Source of the DNA: Albirhodobacter sp048262715
GTDB taxonomy: Bacteria; Pseudomonadota; Alphaproteobacteria; Rhodobacterales; Rhodobacteraceae
Direction: 5' to 3'
Assembly: GCA_048262715.1 (NCBI GenBank)
Contig: JBLXEV010000010.1
Coordinates: 124,001-188,000 of the forward strand
Length of the DNA stretch: 64,000 bases
A program made the translations under genes and the position numbers. The notes below the pieces were generated by a model, which was not told where the DNA came from, did no database searches, and worked only from the letters and a program-made list of their open reading frames with translations. Position 1 is the first letter of the stretch. Each line of letters starts with the position of its first letter. Of the stretch, positions 23,930-32,733 are shown in pieces.

Positions 23930-25444
23930 ATGGCGTTTGGCGTGAAATCCTTGGGGGAATTAGGGCTGCACGCGCAGGGCGGGCGGGAGGCGCAGATCAC
24001 GGGCTTGTCCGTCGATAGCCGTCTCACCAAAGCGGGCCATCTGTTCGCGGCCCTCCCAGGAAGCCATGTGCATGGCGCGGAATTTATCCCCTATGCGCTC
24101 CGCATGGCAGCCGCCGCCATTTTGACAGATCGGGCAGGCGCGCAGATTGCGGCATCTGCGCTGAAGGATTATCCCGATGTTGCCCTCGTGATTGCAGAAG
24201 ATCCGCGTCAGACTTTGGCCTATGCGGCGGCGCTGTTCTTTGGCAGCCAGCCCGAGCATATGGTCGCGGTGACAGGCACCAACGGCAAGACTTCGGTGGC
24301 GAGTTTCACCCGTCAAATCTGGCAGTTGATGGGGCTCGAAGCGGTCAATATCGGCACAACGGGTGTCGAGGGGGCCTATACCGCGCCTTCCAACCACACG
24401 ACGCCCGAACCGATCACCCTGCATCGCCTTTTGGCCGATATGGCGACGGCTGGAGTGACCCATGCCGCGATGGAGGCCTCCTCGCACGGGCTGGCGCAGC
24501 GCCGTCTTGATGGGGTGCGCCTTGCGGCCGCCGCCTTTACCAATTTCACCCAAGACCACCTCGATTACCACGCCACGTTTGACGAGTATTTCAACGCCAA
24601 GGCGGGGCTGTTTGCCCGGGTTCTGGGCGATGACGGCACGGCGGTGATCAACCTCGACGATCCCAAAGGGGCCGATATTTGCGAGATCGCGACCGCGCGA
24701 GGGCAGCGCGTGATCGGGGTGGGCAAATCCGATGGCTGTGATCTGCAAATCCTCGGCCAGCGGTTCGATGCGACGGGCCAAGATCTGCGCTTCGCGTGGC
24801 GGCGGGTGGCGAAAATGGTGCGCTTGCCGCTGATCGGCGGGTTCCAAGCTTCCAATATCATGGCAGCTTGCGGGCTGGCGATCGGGGCGGGGGCGGAACC
24901 TGATGCCGTGTTCGCGACCTTGCCGCATCTCACCACCGTGCGCGGCCGGATGCAGCTTGCCGCCACGCGCGACAATGGCGCGGCGGTGTTTGTCGATTAC
25001 GCCCATACGCCCGATGCGGTGGAAACCGCGATCAAGGCCCTGCGCCCGCATGTGATGGGGCGGCTGATCGTGGTGATGGGCGCGGGCGGTGACCGCGATA
25101 CCACCAAGCGCCCGCTGATGGGCCGCGCGGCAGCCGATTTCGCGGATCAGGTGTTTGTCACCGATGACAACCCGCGCACCGAAGACCCCGCAAAGATCCG
25201 CGCGGCTGTGATGGAAGGCGCGCTGGAGGCGGGCGGCATCGGCGCGCGCGGGGTCTCGGTGATCGAGGTCGGCGACCGTGCAGAGGCGATCTTGCGCGGC
25301 GTGGATGCGCTGACGCCGGGCGATGCGCTGTTGATCGCGGGGAAGGGGCATGAAACCGGACAGATCATCGGCACCGATGTCTATCCCTTTGATGATGTAG
25401 AACAAGCCTCCGTTGCGGTGGCAGCGCTCGACGGGCGCATCTGA
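23930..25444 (+). CDS. murE: UDP-MurNAc-tripeptide ligase MurE
   Basis: A 504-residue Mur ligase adding the third amino acid. Intact motifs: VDSR (substrate), GTNGKTSVASF (P-loop, about 116-126), EASSHGL, DYAHTPDA and DNPR, the last indicating meso-diaminopimelate as substrate. Sequence and length are typical, in contrast to the next gene. Its TGA overlaps the murF ATG by one base. Confidence 0.96.
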   Translation: MAFGVKSLGELGLHAQGGREAQITGLSVDSRLTKAGHLFAALPGSHVHGAEFIPYALRMAAAAILTDRAGAQIAASALKDYPDVALVIAEDPRQTLAYAAALFFGSQPEHMVAVTGTNGKTSVASFTRQIWQLMGLEAVNIGTTGVEGAYTAPSNHTTPEPITLHRLLADMATAGVTHAAMEASSHGLAQRRLDGVRLAAAAFTNFTQDHLDYHATFDEYFNAKAGLFARVLGDDGTAVINLDDPKGADICEIATARGQRVIGVGKSDGCDLQILGQRFDATGQDLRFAWRRVAKMVRLPLIGGFQASNIMAACGLAIGAGAEPDAVFATLPHLTTVRGRMQLAATRDNGAAVFVDYAHTPDAVETAIKALRPHVMGRLIVVMGAGGDRDTTKRPLMGRAAADFADQVFVTDDNPRTEDPAKIRAAVMEGALEAGGIGARGVSVIEVGDRAEAILRGVDALTPGDALLIAGKGHETGQIIGTDVYPFDDVEQASVAVAALDGRI

Positions 25445-26805
25445 TGGTGCTCTGGCGCGCCAGTGAGGCCGCATCGGCCACCGAGGGCCGCGCCACACGG
25501 GATTTCGGTGCGACGGGGCTTTGCGCCGATTTGCGCCATCTCGCGGCGGGCGAGATGTTCGTCGCCACCGATCCCTCCGAGGCCCGCGCGGCTTTGGATG
25601 CGGGCGCGGGGGCGGTCCTCGCCGTGCAGATCCCCGAGGATTGCAGCGAGGCGGATCCGTTCCTTCTTGTGAGCGATCTGAAATCGGCGCTCTGCGGCCT
25701 CGCGAAACTCTCCCGCAAGAGCATGTCCGCGCAGGTCGTGGCGATTGGCGGAAGCTTGGGGAAATCCACGGCGCTGTCGATGCTGTGCAAAATGCTGACG
25801 CCCTGCGTGGCGCATGTGGAGACCATCGAGGCCACGAGTTTGCGGGGCCTCGCCCTGCGTCTCGCGCATCTCGGGGCGCTCAAAGGTGTGCTGGTGGTGG
25901 AGCTGGATCCCGATGATCCTGATGACCTTCTGCCCCTCGCGCGCTTGCTCGCACCGGATCTGATGTTTCTTACGGCGGCGCCCGGTGATCAGGCCTCGGA
26001 ACTGGCCGCCTGCGCGACCCGCGCGGTGGCCCCTTGCGTGGAATCGGTGGTGCAAACACTGCCCTATCCAGAAGGCACGATCCGCTACGGCAGTGCTTTG
26101 GGCTGCGATCCCGAGTTACTCTCCACCCGTCTTGCGCAGGATGTGACAATCATCGAGGCGGCAGCGGGAGGCGAGCGCTTCTTGATGAAGGTCCGCCATC
26201 CCGCGCCGCAAATCGGGCTGATCGCGCTTGGCGTTTTGGCTTTGGCACGGCTTTGCGGGGCCGATCTCGCGCTGGCGGTGCTGGATCTGGGGCAATGGGA
26301 GCCACCAGAGGGGCAGGGCGCGCGCGACCGGATCTTTATGGATATTGTGGATTCGAGCGCATCCTTCGACCTCTTCGATGTGACGGCGGAACATAACGAG
26401 AGCTTGCCAGCGATGGCCTCGGACCTCGCGACACTTGCGGCGGCGCGCCCGCGCGACGGGGTCGGGCGTTTGCGGCGCGGTCGGCGGATTGCGATCATCG
26501 GTGGCGATGAACCGCTGCCACTGGGGCTGGCAAGCCACCCTGTGCTTGCGCGGATTGATAAGCTGCATATTTTCGGCGCAGGAGGTCTTGCACTTTGGCA
26601 AGCCCTGCGCGATCCCAAGCGCGGTGAATGGCGCGCAGAGGTGCCGGATCTGGCCGAACGTGTGCGGCATTTGCTGGACGCTGGGGATGTTGTAATGGTG
26701 CGCGGCGCGGCTTGTTCGGGCGCGCGGCAGGTCGTAGATGCGCTGCGACAGCTCGGGCAATCGGGCGCGGCGGAGGCGCATGGCGCCAAGATAGGAACGG
26801 ATTAA
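25444..26805 (+). CDS. murF: Highly divergent MurF-like protein (probable degenerate D-Ala-D-Ala-adding ligase)
   Basis: A 453-residue protein in the murF position, coupled by TGATG to murE and by TAATG to mraY. Overall layout and some scaffold match MurF: an N-terminal WRASEAASATEGRA start, a P-loop GGSLGKST (102-109), and a C-terminal LLDAGDVVMVRG. Family signatures are missing. The substrate-binding (S/T)R motif reads DLRHLAAGEMFVA; the E-S-NN-G-P region reads IEATSLRGLAL (128-138); the E-M/I-G-GEI region reads ELDPDDPDDLL (153-163); the DxYNANP region reads FDVTAEHNESLP (311-322); GDMxELG reads GGDEPLPLG (353-361); KGSRG reads RGAACSG. The frame is open and of normal base composition. It may be a pseudo-enzyme or have a changed reaction. 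Confidence 0.75.
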   Translation: MVLWRASEAASATEGRATRDFGATGLCADLRHLAAGEMFVATDPSEARAALDAGAGAVLAVQIPEDCSEADPFLLVSDLKSALCGLAKLSRKSMSAQVVAIGGSLGKSTALSMLCKMLTPCVAHVETIEATSLRGLALRLAHLGALKGVLVVELDPDDPDDLLPLARLLAPDLMFLTAAPGDQASELAACATRAVAPCVESVVQTLPYPEGTIRYGSALGCDPELLSTRLAQDVTIIEAAAGGERFLMKVRHPAPQIGLIALGVLALARLCGADLALAVLDLGQWEPPEGQGARDRIFMDIVDSSASFDLFDVTAEHNESLPAMASDLATLAAARPRDGVGRLRRGRRIAIIGGDEPLPLGLASHPVLARIDKLHIFGAGGLALWQALRDPKRGEWRAEVPDLAERVRHLLDAGDVVMVRGAACSGARQVVDALRQLGQSGAAEAHGAKIGTD

Positions 26806-27887
26806 TGCTTTATTGGCTGGCTGGGCTCTCCGACGGGGGCGATTTTTTTAACCTTTTCAGGTACATCACCTTTCGGGCTGGCGCGGCGTTCTTCACCGCG
26901 CTGATCTTCGGCTTTATGTTCGGGCGTCCGTTGATTGACCTTCTGCGCCGCAAACAGGGCAAGGGGCAACCGATCCGCGATGACGGCCCGCAGAGCCACC
27001 TCGCAAAAGTTGGCACCCCGACGATGGGGGGGCTTTTGATCCTCTCGGCGCTTCTGGTCTCCACGCTGCTTTGGGCGCGGCTTGATAATGGCTATGTATG
27101 GATCGTGCTCGGCGTGACCTACGGCTTCGCGTTGATCGGTTTTGCCGATGACTATGCGAAGGTCACCAAGCAAAACACAAAAGGTGTTTCCTCCAAAGTG
27201 CGAATGCTGTTGGGGCTGCTCCTTGCCGCAATTGCTGCGATTGCTGCGGCTTGGTTCCACCCTGCCGATCTCGCGAACCAACTCGCGCTACCGATCTTCA
27301 AGAATACGCTGATCAATATGGGGATCTTCTTCGTTCCGTTCTCGATGATTGTAATCGTCGGCGCCGCCAATGCGGTGAACCTGACGGACGGGCTCGACGG
27401 GCTTGCCATCATGCCGGTGATGATCGCCGCAGGGACGCTGGGGACGATCGCCTATATCGTTGGCCGCGTCGACTTCACCGATTACCTCGGCGTGCATTTC
27501 GTCCCCGGAACGGGCGAGATCTTCGTCTTCTGCGCGGCGCTGATCGGCGGCGGTCTTGGGTTCTTGTGGTATAACGCCCCGCCCGCAGCCGTGTTCATGG
27601 GCGACACCGGATCGCTGGCCCTCGGCGGCGCGCTTGGCGCGATTGCCGTGTGCACCAAACACGAGATCGTCCTCGCCATCGTCGGCGGCTTGTTCGTGGT
27701 GGAAGCACTCTCGGTCATCATCCAAGTGCTCTATTTCAAGAAAACCGGACGCCGCGTCTTCCTGATGGCCCCGATCCACCACCATTTCGAGAAGAAGGGC
27801 TGGGCCGAGCCGCAGATCGTGATCCGCTTCTGGATCATCTCCCTGATCCTCGCGCTGATCGGCCTTGCGACGTTGAAGATCCGGTAA
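26805..27887 (+). CDS. mraY: Phospho-MurNAc-pentapeptide transferase MraY
   Basis: A 360-residue polytopic enzyme making lipid I on undecaprenyl phosphate. Motifs: DDGPQSHLAKVGTPTMGG, FADDYAK (Asp pair), NLTDGLDGLA, FMGDTGSLALGG and the MAPIHHHFEKKGW signature. ATG 26805 overlaps the murF stop and gives the usual 360-residue length. Directly followed by a terminator, so the first dcw unit ends here. Confidence 0.97.
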   Translation: MLYWLAGLSDGGDFFNLFRYITFRAGAAFFTALIFGFMFGRPLIDLLRRKQGKGQPIRDDGPQSHLAKVGTPTMGGLLILSALLVSTLLWARLDNGYVWIVLGVTYGFALIGFADDYAKVTKQNTKGVSSKVRMLLGLLLAAIAAIAAAWFHPADLANQLALPIFKNTLINMGIFFVPFSMIVIVGAANAVNLTDGLDGLAIMPVMIAAGTLGTIAYIVGRVDFTDYLGVHFVPGTGEIFVFCAALIGGGLGFLWYNAPPAAVFMGDTGSLALGGALGAIAVCTKHEIVLAIVGGLFVVEALSVIIQVLYFKKTGRRVFLMAPIHHHFEKKGWAEPQIVIRFWIISLILALIGLATLKIR

Positions 27888-27914
27888 GGATTCAGGTTCT
27901 AGTATCTGTGACGA

Positions 27915-27935
27915 GGGGGCCATGGCCCCCTTTTT
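27915..27935 (+). terminator. Rho-independent terminator after mraY
   Basis: GGGGGCC / GGCCCCC hairpin with TTTTT, 28 bases after the mraY stop, inside the dcw cluster. Confidence 0.85.
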
Positions 27936-27941
27936 GCTGCC

Positions 27942-28979
27942 CTACCGCGCGCCTGTCACCGCGAGGTCCGCCGTCTCGGGCGCAGCCTGCAGTTGGCTCG
28001 CTTGACGGGCCTTGCGCGCGGCGGCCCGCTCAGCCTGCGCCGCAATACGCAACGCCTTGAACCCTTTGCGCAGTTTCCAATTATCCTCGACTTTCAACGC
28101 GGCCCGCGCCGCGCGTAACCCCAATTCGTAATGCCCGCGTGCCCGCGCCGCCTCCAGCAGATCGGCGAGATAGGCGACGGACGTCCGGCGATCCCGCATC
28201 ATCTGGTAGAACGTATCGGTGTCTAACGTGCCGGTAAGCCCCGCGCGGACCACATCCTTCAACCGCCCCATCTGTTTGAGGGCGGGCGGGAGTTTATGGC
28301 TATGGTTCGGCAGTCTGAGAAGCTGTGCCCGCGGCCCCGCGAGCCGTGCGGCGTGGGCGGCGTCCTCCCTCTCATAGGGATCATAGAGGATGTAGGATCG
28401 TGCCGCATGGGCGGCGCCCTGCGCGGCATCGCGGTAGGCGCCCGACCAGTTCCCCTGTTTGCGCGCATAGGGGTAACGGCGCTCAAATGGGAGAATCTTG
28501 CGCGCGAGCGAGCTTTGCGGGGCAAAGGCAAGCACGGTTGCATCGGGATAAAGCGAGGCGAACGCCAGCGCCCCGTAGCCCCCCATTGACGAGCCAAAGG
28601 CGGAGACGGCTGCGAACTCGCCAAAGAACCCACTCTCGGAGAGGGCTTCGAGGCGCTCAAAAAGCAGCGGATCGCGAAACCAGATATTCCGTTTCGCCAG
28701 CACGCCGAGAATGTCATATCCCTCTTTCTCAAGGAAGCTGTGCCCCCAAGGCATACGCCGCGTCAATTCACGCCGCGAGGCGAGATTGTCATAGGTGATG
28801 ACGAGCCTTTGCTGCGCACGCGGCGTCTCTCCCTGCGGGAGATAGACGACGAGATGATCGGGAAGATCATAGTAAAAGCCGCCAGACCGCTTGGCACAGG
28901 CGCGCACCGCATCGAAGGCCGCTTCGGGAGAGCGGCCCGGGACAGTGCCGATATCGGGAGGGGGCAAATGTCGGGTCAA
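27942..28979 (-). CDS. Alpha/beta-hydrolase-like protein inserted between mraY and murD
   Basis: A protein of up to 345 residues on the opposite strand to dcw. It contains an alpha/beta-hydrolase nucleophile elbow, GSSMGGYGAL, preceded by a hydrophobic strand, and a late His in LPNHSHKLP that could complete the triad. The C-terminal third is helical and Arg/Ala-rich. No ATG lies near the 5' end; the frame begins with TTG at 28979 and the true start is uncertain. Substrate unknown. Its presence, with the terminator beyond it, separates mraY from murD. Confidence 0.7.
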   Translation of the reverse strand: MTRHLPPPDIGTVPGRSPEAAFDAVRACAKRSGGFYYDLPDHLVVYLPQGETPRAQQRLVITYDNLASRRELTRRMPWGHSFLEKEGYDILGVLAKRNIWFRDPLLFERLEALSESGFFGEFAAVSAFGSSMGGYGALAFASLYPDATVLAFAPQSSLARKILPFERRYPYARKQGNWSGAYRDAAQGAAHAARSYILYDPYEREDAAHAARLAGPRAQLLRLPNHSHKLPPALKQMGRLKDVVRAGLTGTLDTDTFYQMMRDRRTSVAYLADLLEAARARGHYELGLRAARAALKVEDNWKLRKGFKALRIAAQAERAAARKARQASQLQAAPETADLAVTGAR

Positions 28980-29183
28980 TGAGAGAGTCTCGAAAAAATT
29001 GCGGAAAATTGGTTTTGTAAAAAGGCAGATATCTAATGTCTAAAATCTCCCTCAGGCTGTGATGAAAATCAAGGAAAACGTTTATGAGGATGGGAGAGCA
29101 TCGCCGCGCCATGCGGCCATGCTTGCGCAGACGCGCTTGCGCGCCTATCCCTGAGCCACAGATGATCCCTAAACGGAGGCTCG

Positions 29184-29864
29184 ATGCGCGAGGCCGACCT
29201 CTACCCCCCGATCAAAACCTACCTCGAGGCCCAAGGCTACACGGTGAAAGCCGAGATCGGGGCTTGCGATGTGATGGCGCTGCGCGGCGAGGAGCCGCCC
29301 GTGATCGTCGAGTTGAAAACCAGCTTTTCGCTGGCGCTGATTTTCCAAGGGATCGAGCGGCAAACCCTCTGTGATGCGGTCTATATTGCGGTGCCTGTCT
29401 CCTCGGAGAAAGGCTGGAAGCTGCGCTATAAGGACATCACGCGCCTCTGCCGCCGCCTCGGGCTCGGCCTGCTGGCGGTCAATGTTGCTAAAAACAGTGT
29501 CGAGGCGCATCTCGACCCCGATGATTACACGCCGCGCAAAAACACCAAACGCGCGACGCGTCTGCTCCGCGAATTCGAGCGCCGCGTAGGCGATCCGAAT
29601 GTTGGCGGCACAACAGGCACGCAGCGGATGACGGCCTACCGCCAAGATGCGCTGCGCTGCGCGGCCTATCTGGGCACGCAAGGCCAGGCCGCGCCAAAGA
29701 TGATCGCGGCGGCAATGCAAACCCCGCGCGCGGCGGCGATCCTGCAGGCCGATCACTACGGTTGGTTCGAGCGTGTCGCGCGCGGGATCTACCAACTGAC
29801 CCCCAAAGGCAGCGCAGCACTACAGGCCCATGCGGAAGAGATCGCCGCTCTGATCCCGAAATAG
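29184..29864 (+). CDS. DUF2161 protein (PD-(D/E)XK-like nuclease fold)
   Basis: A 226-residue protein. The N-terminus has DLYPPIKTYLEAQGYTVKAEIGACDVMAL then VIVELKTSF, giving the D...ExK pattern of restriction-like nuclease folds, as in DUF2161. A winged-helix-like C-terminus follows (MTAYRQDALRCAAYL..., GIYQLTPKGSAAL). GGAGG ribosome site. Rhodobacterales often carry this family near dcw genes. Biological role unknown; a nuclease or phosphodiesterase activity is inferred only. Confidence 0.8.
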   Translation: MREADLYPPIKTYLEAQGYTVKAEIGACDVMALRGEEPPVIVELKTSFSLALIFQGIERQTLCDAVYIAVPVSSEKGWKLRYKDITRLCRRLGLGLLAVNVAKNSVEAHLDPDDYTPRKNTKRATRLLREFERRVGDPNVGGTTGTQRMTAYRQDALRCAAYLGTQGQAAPKMIAAAMQTPRAAAILQADHYGWFERVARGIYQLTPKGSAALQAHAEEIAALIPK

Positions 29865-29873
29865 ATCTTCCCT

Positions 29874-29910
29874 CTTCTGGTTGCTTCAAATATCCCACGG
29901 GGGTGGGGGG
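29874..29910. repeat. Intergenic element, copy 5 (half, reverse orientation)
   Basis: CTTCTGGTTGCTTCAAATATCCCACGGGGG-type copy after the DUF2161 gene, matching the right arm of copy 1. Confidence 0.65.
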
Positions 29911-29970
29911 GTGTGAAACCCCCGCCGATAGGTTTGCCACAGGTTCCACAGTGAAAAACGAGGCCGCAAC

Positions 29971-31383
29971 ATGATCCCAGTCCAAGGCTATGAAGGCCAG
30001 AAAATCGCCGTTCTGGGCCTCGGGCGCTCGGGGCTCGCCACGGCGGCTGCGTTGAAGGCAGGCGGGGCGGAGCCTTTATTGTGGGATGACAGCGTGGAGA
30101 GCCGCGAGAAAGCCGAGGCGCTTGGCTATGCTTGTGTCGATCTCTCCAAACACGGTGCGTTTGAGGGGGTCAGCCTGCTGGTCACCTCGCCCGGCATCCC
30201 GCATCTTTACCCCGCGCCCAATAAGATCATCGCGGCTGCGATGGCGGCGGGCGTGCCTGTCGATAACGACATCGGCCTGTTTTTCCGCTCTTGGGCGACG
30301 CAGGATTGGGACGCGTTCGATGTGACGCCGCGCACGATTGCAGTGACGGGCTCGAACGGCAAATCGACAACGACCGCGCTGATCCATCATATCTTGGAGC
30401 ATGTCCAGCGCCCGACCCAGATGGCAGGGAATATCGGCCGCGGGGTGCTCGATATCGAGCCTGCGGTGGATGGCGAGGTGGTGGTGCTGGAGCTGTCCTC
30501 CTACCAGACCGATCTCGCCCGCGCGCTGACGCCAGATATTGCCGTGTTCACCAATCTCTCGCCCGATCATCTGGATCGGCACGGCGGGATGGGGGGCTAT
30601 TTCGCCGCCAAGCGCCGCTTGTTCGCGGAAGGCGGGCCGGACCGTGCGGTGATCGGCGTGGATGAGGCCGAGGGCGTCTATCTCGCGAACCAGATCGCCA
30701 CGGGGCGCGAGGATGATCGGGTGATCCGGGTCTCGTCGGGGCAGAAGCTCGGCGATTACGGCTGGTCTGTCTTTGCGCGCAAGGGCTTCCTGACCGAATG
30801 GCGCAAGGGCAAGCAATTGGCCTCCATTGATCTGCGCGAGATTGCGGGCCTGCCCGGCGCGCATAACCACCAAAACGCCTGCGCCGCCTATGCGGCCTGC
30901 CGCGCTCTGGGCATCGCGCCACGGGTGATCGAGGCGGCGTTCCACACGTTCAAAGGCCTGCCGCACCGCTCGCAGACTGTGGCAGAGGTGGGTGGCGTGC
31001 GCTTTGTGAATGACAGCAAGGCGACCAATGTGGATTCGGCGGCAAAGGCCTTGCAGGCGTTCAAGAATATCCGCTGGATTGCGGGCGGCTTGGGTAAGGA
31101 TGGCGGGCTAGGCGGGCTGTTGCCGCATCTCGGATCGGTTAAGAAAGCCTATCTCATTGGCCATTCCGCGCGGGATTTCGCGCTGGAGCTGGGCGATCTA
31201 CCGCTGGAGATCTGCGAGACGATGGAGGTCGCGGTGGCGCGGGCCAAGGCGGAGGCCGAGGCGGGCGATACCGTTTTGCTGGCCCCTGCGGCGGCGTCTT
31301 TTGATCAATACCCGAACTTCGAGAAGCGCGGTGATCATTTCACCGATCTGGTGCTTGGCGTGGCAGAGGCTGAGCCCGCATAA
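29971..31383 (+). CDS. murD: UDP-MurNAc-L-alanine:D-glutamate ligase MurD
   Basis: A 470-residue Mur ligase. Intact motifs: GLGRSGLATA (N-terminal Rossmann), TGSNGKSTTTALI (P-loop), LELSSYQTD, NLSPDHLDRHG, GAHNHQNACAAY, NDSKATN and LLAPAAASFDQY. Length is normal. ATG 29971 follows the repeat element by about 60 bases. Confidence 0.97.
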   Translation: MIPVQGYEGQKIAVLGLGRSGLATAAALKAGGAEPLLWDDSVESREKAEALGYACVDLSKHGAFEGVSLLVTSPGIPHLYPAPNKIIAAAMAAGVPVDNDIGLFFRSWATQDWDAFDVTPRTIAVTGSNGKSTTTALIHHILEHVQRPTQMAGNIGRGVLDIEPAVDGEVVVLELSSYQTDLARALTPDIAVFTNLSPDHLDRHGGMGGYFAAKRRLFAEGGPDRAVIGVDEAEGVYLANQIATGREDDRVIRVSSGQKLGDYGWSVFARKGFLTEWRKGKQLASIDLREIAGLPGAHNHQNACAAYAACRALGIAPRVIEAAFHTFKGLPHRSQTVAEVGGVRFVNDSKATNVDSAAKALQAFKNIRWIAGGLGKDGGLGGLLPHLGSVKKAYLIGHSARDFALELGDLPLEICETMEVAVARAKAEAEAGDTVLLAPAAASFDQYPNFEKRGDHFTDLVLGVAEAEPA

Positions 31384-31401
31384 GCCCTTTGGCGCGGGGC
31401 G

Positions 31402-32535
31402 TTAGAGGAGCGCCGCGCCCGCAATTCCGCCTGCGAGCACTATCGCGAAGGGCGGCACGCGCGGGGTGAAGGCCAGCGCAAGCAGCGCCGCGCCAATCAA
31501 CCCGTGGCGCAAATCCATGAACGCAACAGGCACCAGCGCGGTGAGCCATGTCGCGAGCAACACCCCCACCACTGCCGCATTCGCCCCCGCCACCGCACCG
31601 CGCGCCATTGGGCGTGTGGCGATCCTGCCCCACAGTGGCAGCGCGACCAAGACGAGGGCAAAGCCGGTCACAAAAATCGCGACTGTGGCGATCAACGCGC
31701 CCGCAACGCCGTCTTGCAGCGCGCCGAGATAGCTTGCGAAGGTGAACAGCGGGCCGGGCATGGCTTGCGCCAAGCCATACCCCGCCAGAAAGCCAGCAGG
31801 CTCGATGTGGCCATCCAAGACGCCATCAAGAAGCGGCAGCACCACATGCCCGCCGCCAAACACCAACGCGCCCGCTTGCAGATAGGGGCGGGCAAATGGC
31901 AGGGCGATGAGCGCGAGCATGAGGAGTATCATTGCGGTAAGCAGGCCCCACGCGCGGCGCGGCGGCGAGGTTCGCGCCTCGGGCGCAGGCGTGCGGGCTA
32001 TCAGGAACGCCCCGACCCCTGCGCCCGCCGCGATCACCCCAGCCTGCAGGATCGGGGCGGCGACCCAGATCAACGCCAGTGCCGCGAGTGCGGCCATACT
32101 GCGCCGCGCCCCATCGGGGCAGAGCGCTTGCCCCATCCCCCAGATTGCTTGCGCGACCACCGCAAAGGCGACCAGTTTTAGCCCTGCGATCACACCGCCC
32201 AGCGCGCCCGCCTCAGCCACCCCGTAGGTGAGTGCCCAGACGCCCGCGAGGGTCATCAATACGAAGGACGGCAAAGTAAAGCCGAAGAAGGCCATGAGGG
32301 CCCCGCCCGCGCCGCCGCGAGATAGCCCGATCAGAAAGCCTAACTGCGAGCTGGCGGGGCCGGGGGCAAATTGGCACAGTGCGAGCCGCTCCGCGAACTC
32401 CGCCTCTGTCAGCCAGCCGCGATCCGTCACGAAGGCGCGGCGGAAGTACCCGATATGCGCGGCAGGCCCGCCAAAGCTCGTCAGCCCGAGTTTGAAGAAG
32501 GCGGCAAAGATCTCGAACAGCGATGCGGCAGGCAT
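31402..32535 (-). CDS. chrA: Chromate transporter, CHR family (ChrA)
   Basis: A 377-residue membrane protein with two homologous halves, each with the CHR signature. The first half has FFKLGLTSFGGPAAHIGYF and FAPGPASSQLGFLIG; the second has GALVFGGGHVVLPLL and YGLAQAMPGPLFTFASYLG. ChrA proteins export chromate. ATG 32535 is preferred over an upstream TTG (32547) because it has a GAGAG site. It lies between murD and ftsW, opposite to dcw, ending 18 bases after murD, so transcripts converge. Confidence 0.93.
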   Translation of the reverse strand: MPAASLFEIFAAFFKLGLTSFGGPAAHIGYFRRAFVTDRGWLTEAEFAERLALCQFAPGPASSQLGFLIGLSRGGAGGALMAFFGFTLPSFVLMTLAGVWALTYGVAEAGALGGVIAGLKLVAFAVVAQAIWGMGQALCPDGARRSMAALAALALIWVAAPILQAGVIAAGAGVGAFLIARTPAPEARTSPPRRAWGLLTAMILLMLALIALPFARPYLQAGALVFGGGHVVLPLLDGVLDGHIEPAGFLAGYGLAQAMPGPLFTFASYLGALQDGVAGALIATVAIFVTGFALVLVALPLWGRIATRPMARGAVAGANAAVVGVLLATWLTALVPVAFMDLRHGLIGAALLALAFTPRVPPFAIVLAGGIAGAALL

Positions 32536-32733
32536 GAAATCTCTCAAATTGACGGTCGTGTGTGGGGGCGGAGGCCCTTAGCCATTCGGCTCTTATGGCA
32601 AGGCTTTGCGCAAGATGCATGACACGTGATGCGTGCGAAAACTATCTCTAGCGTATAGTCGGTATTTTGGTTACACTTGCCCTTAGACCCAGCAAATGGG
32701 CGTTTTCGAGGCAGTATCAAACGGCGGTAGACC

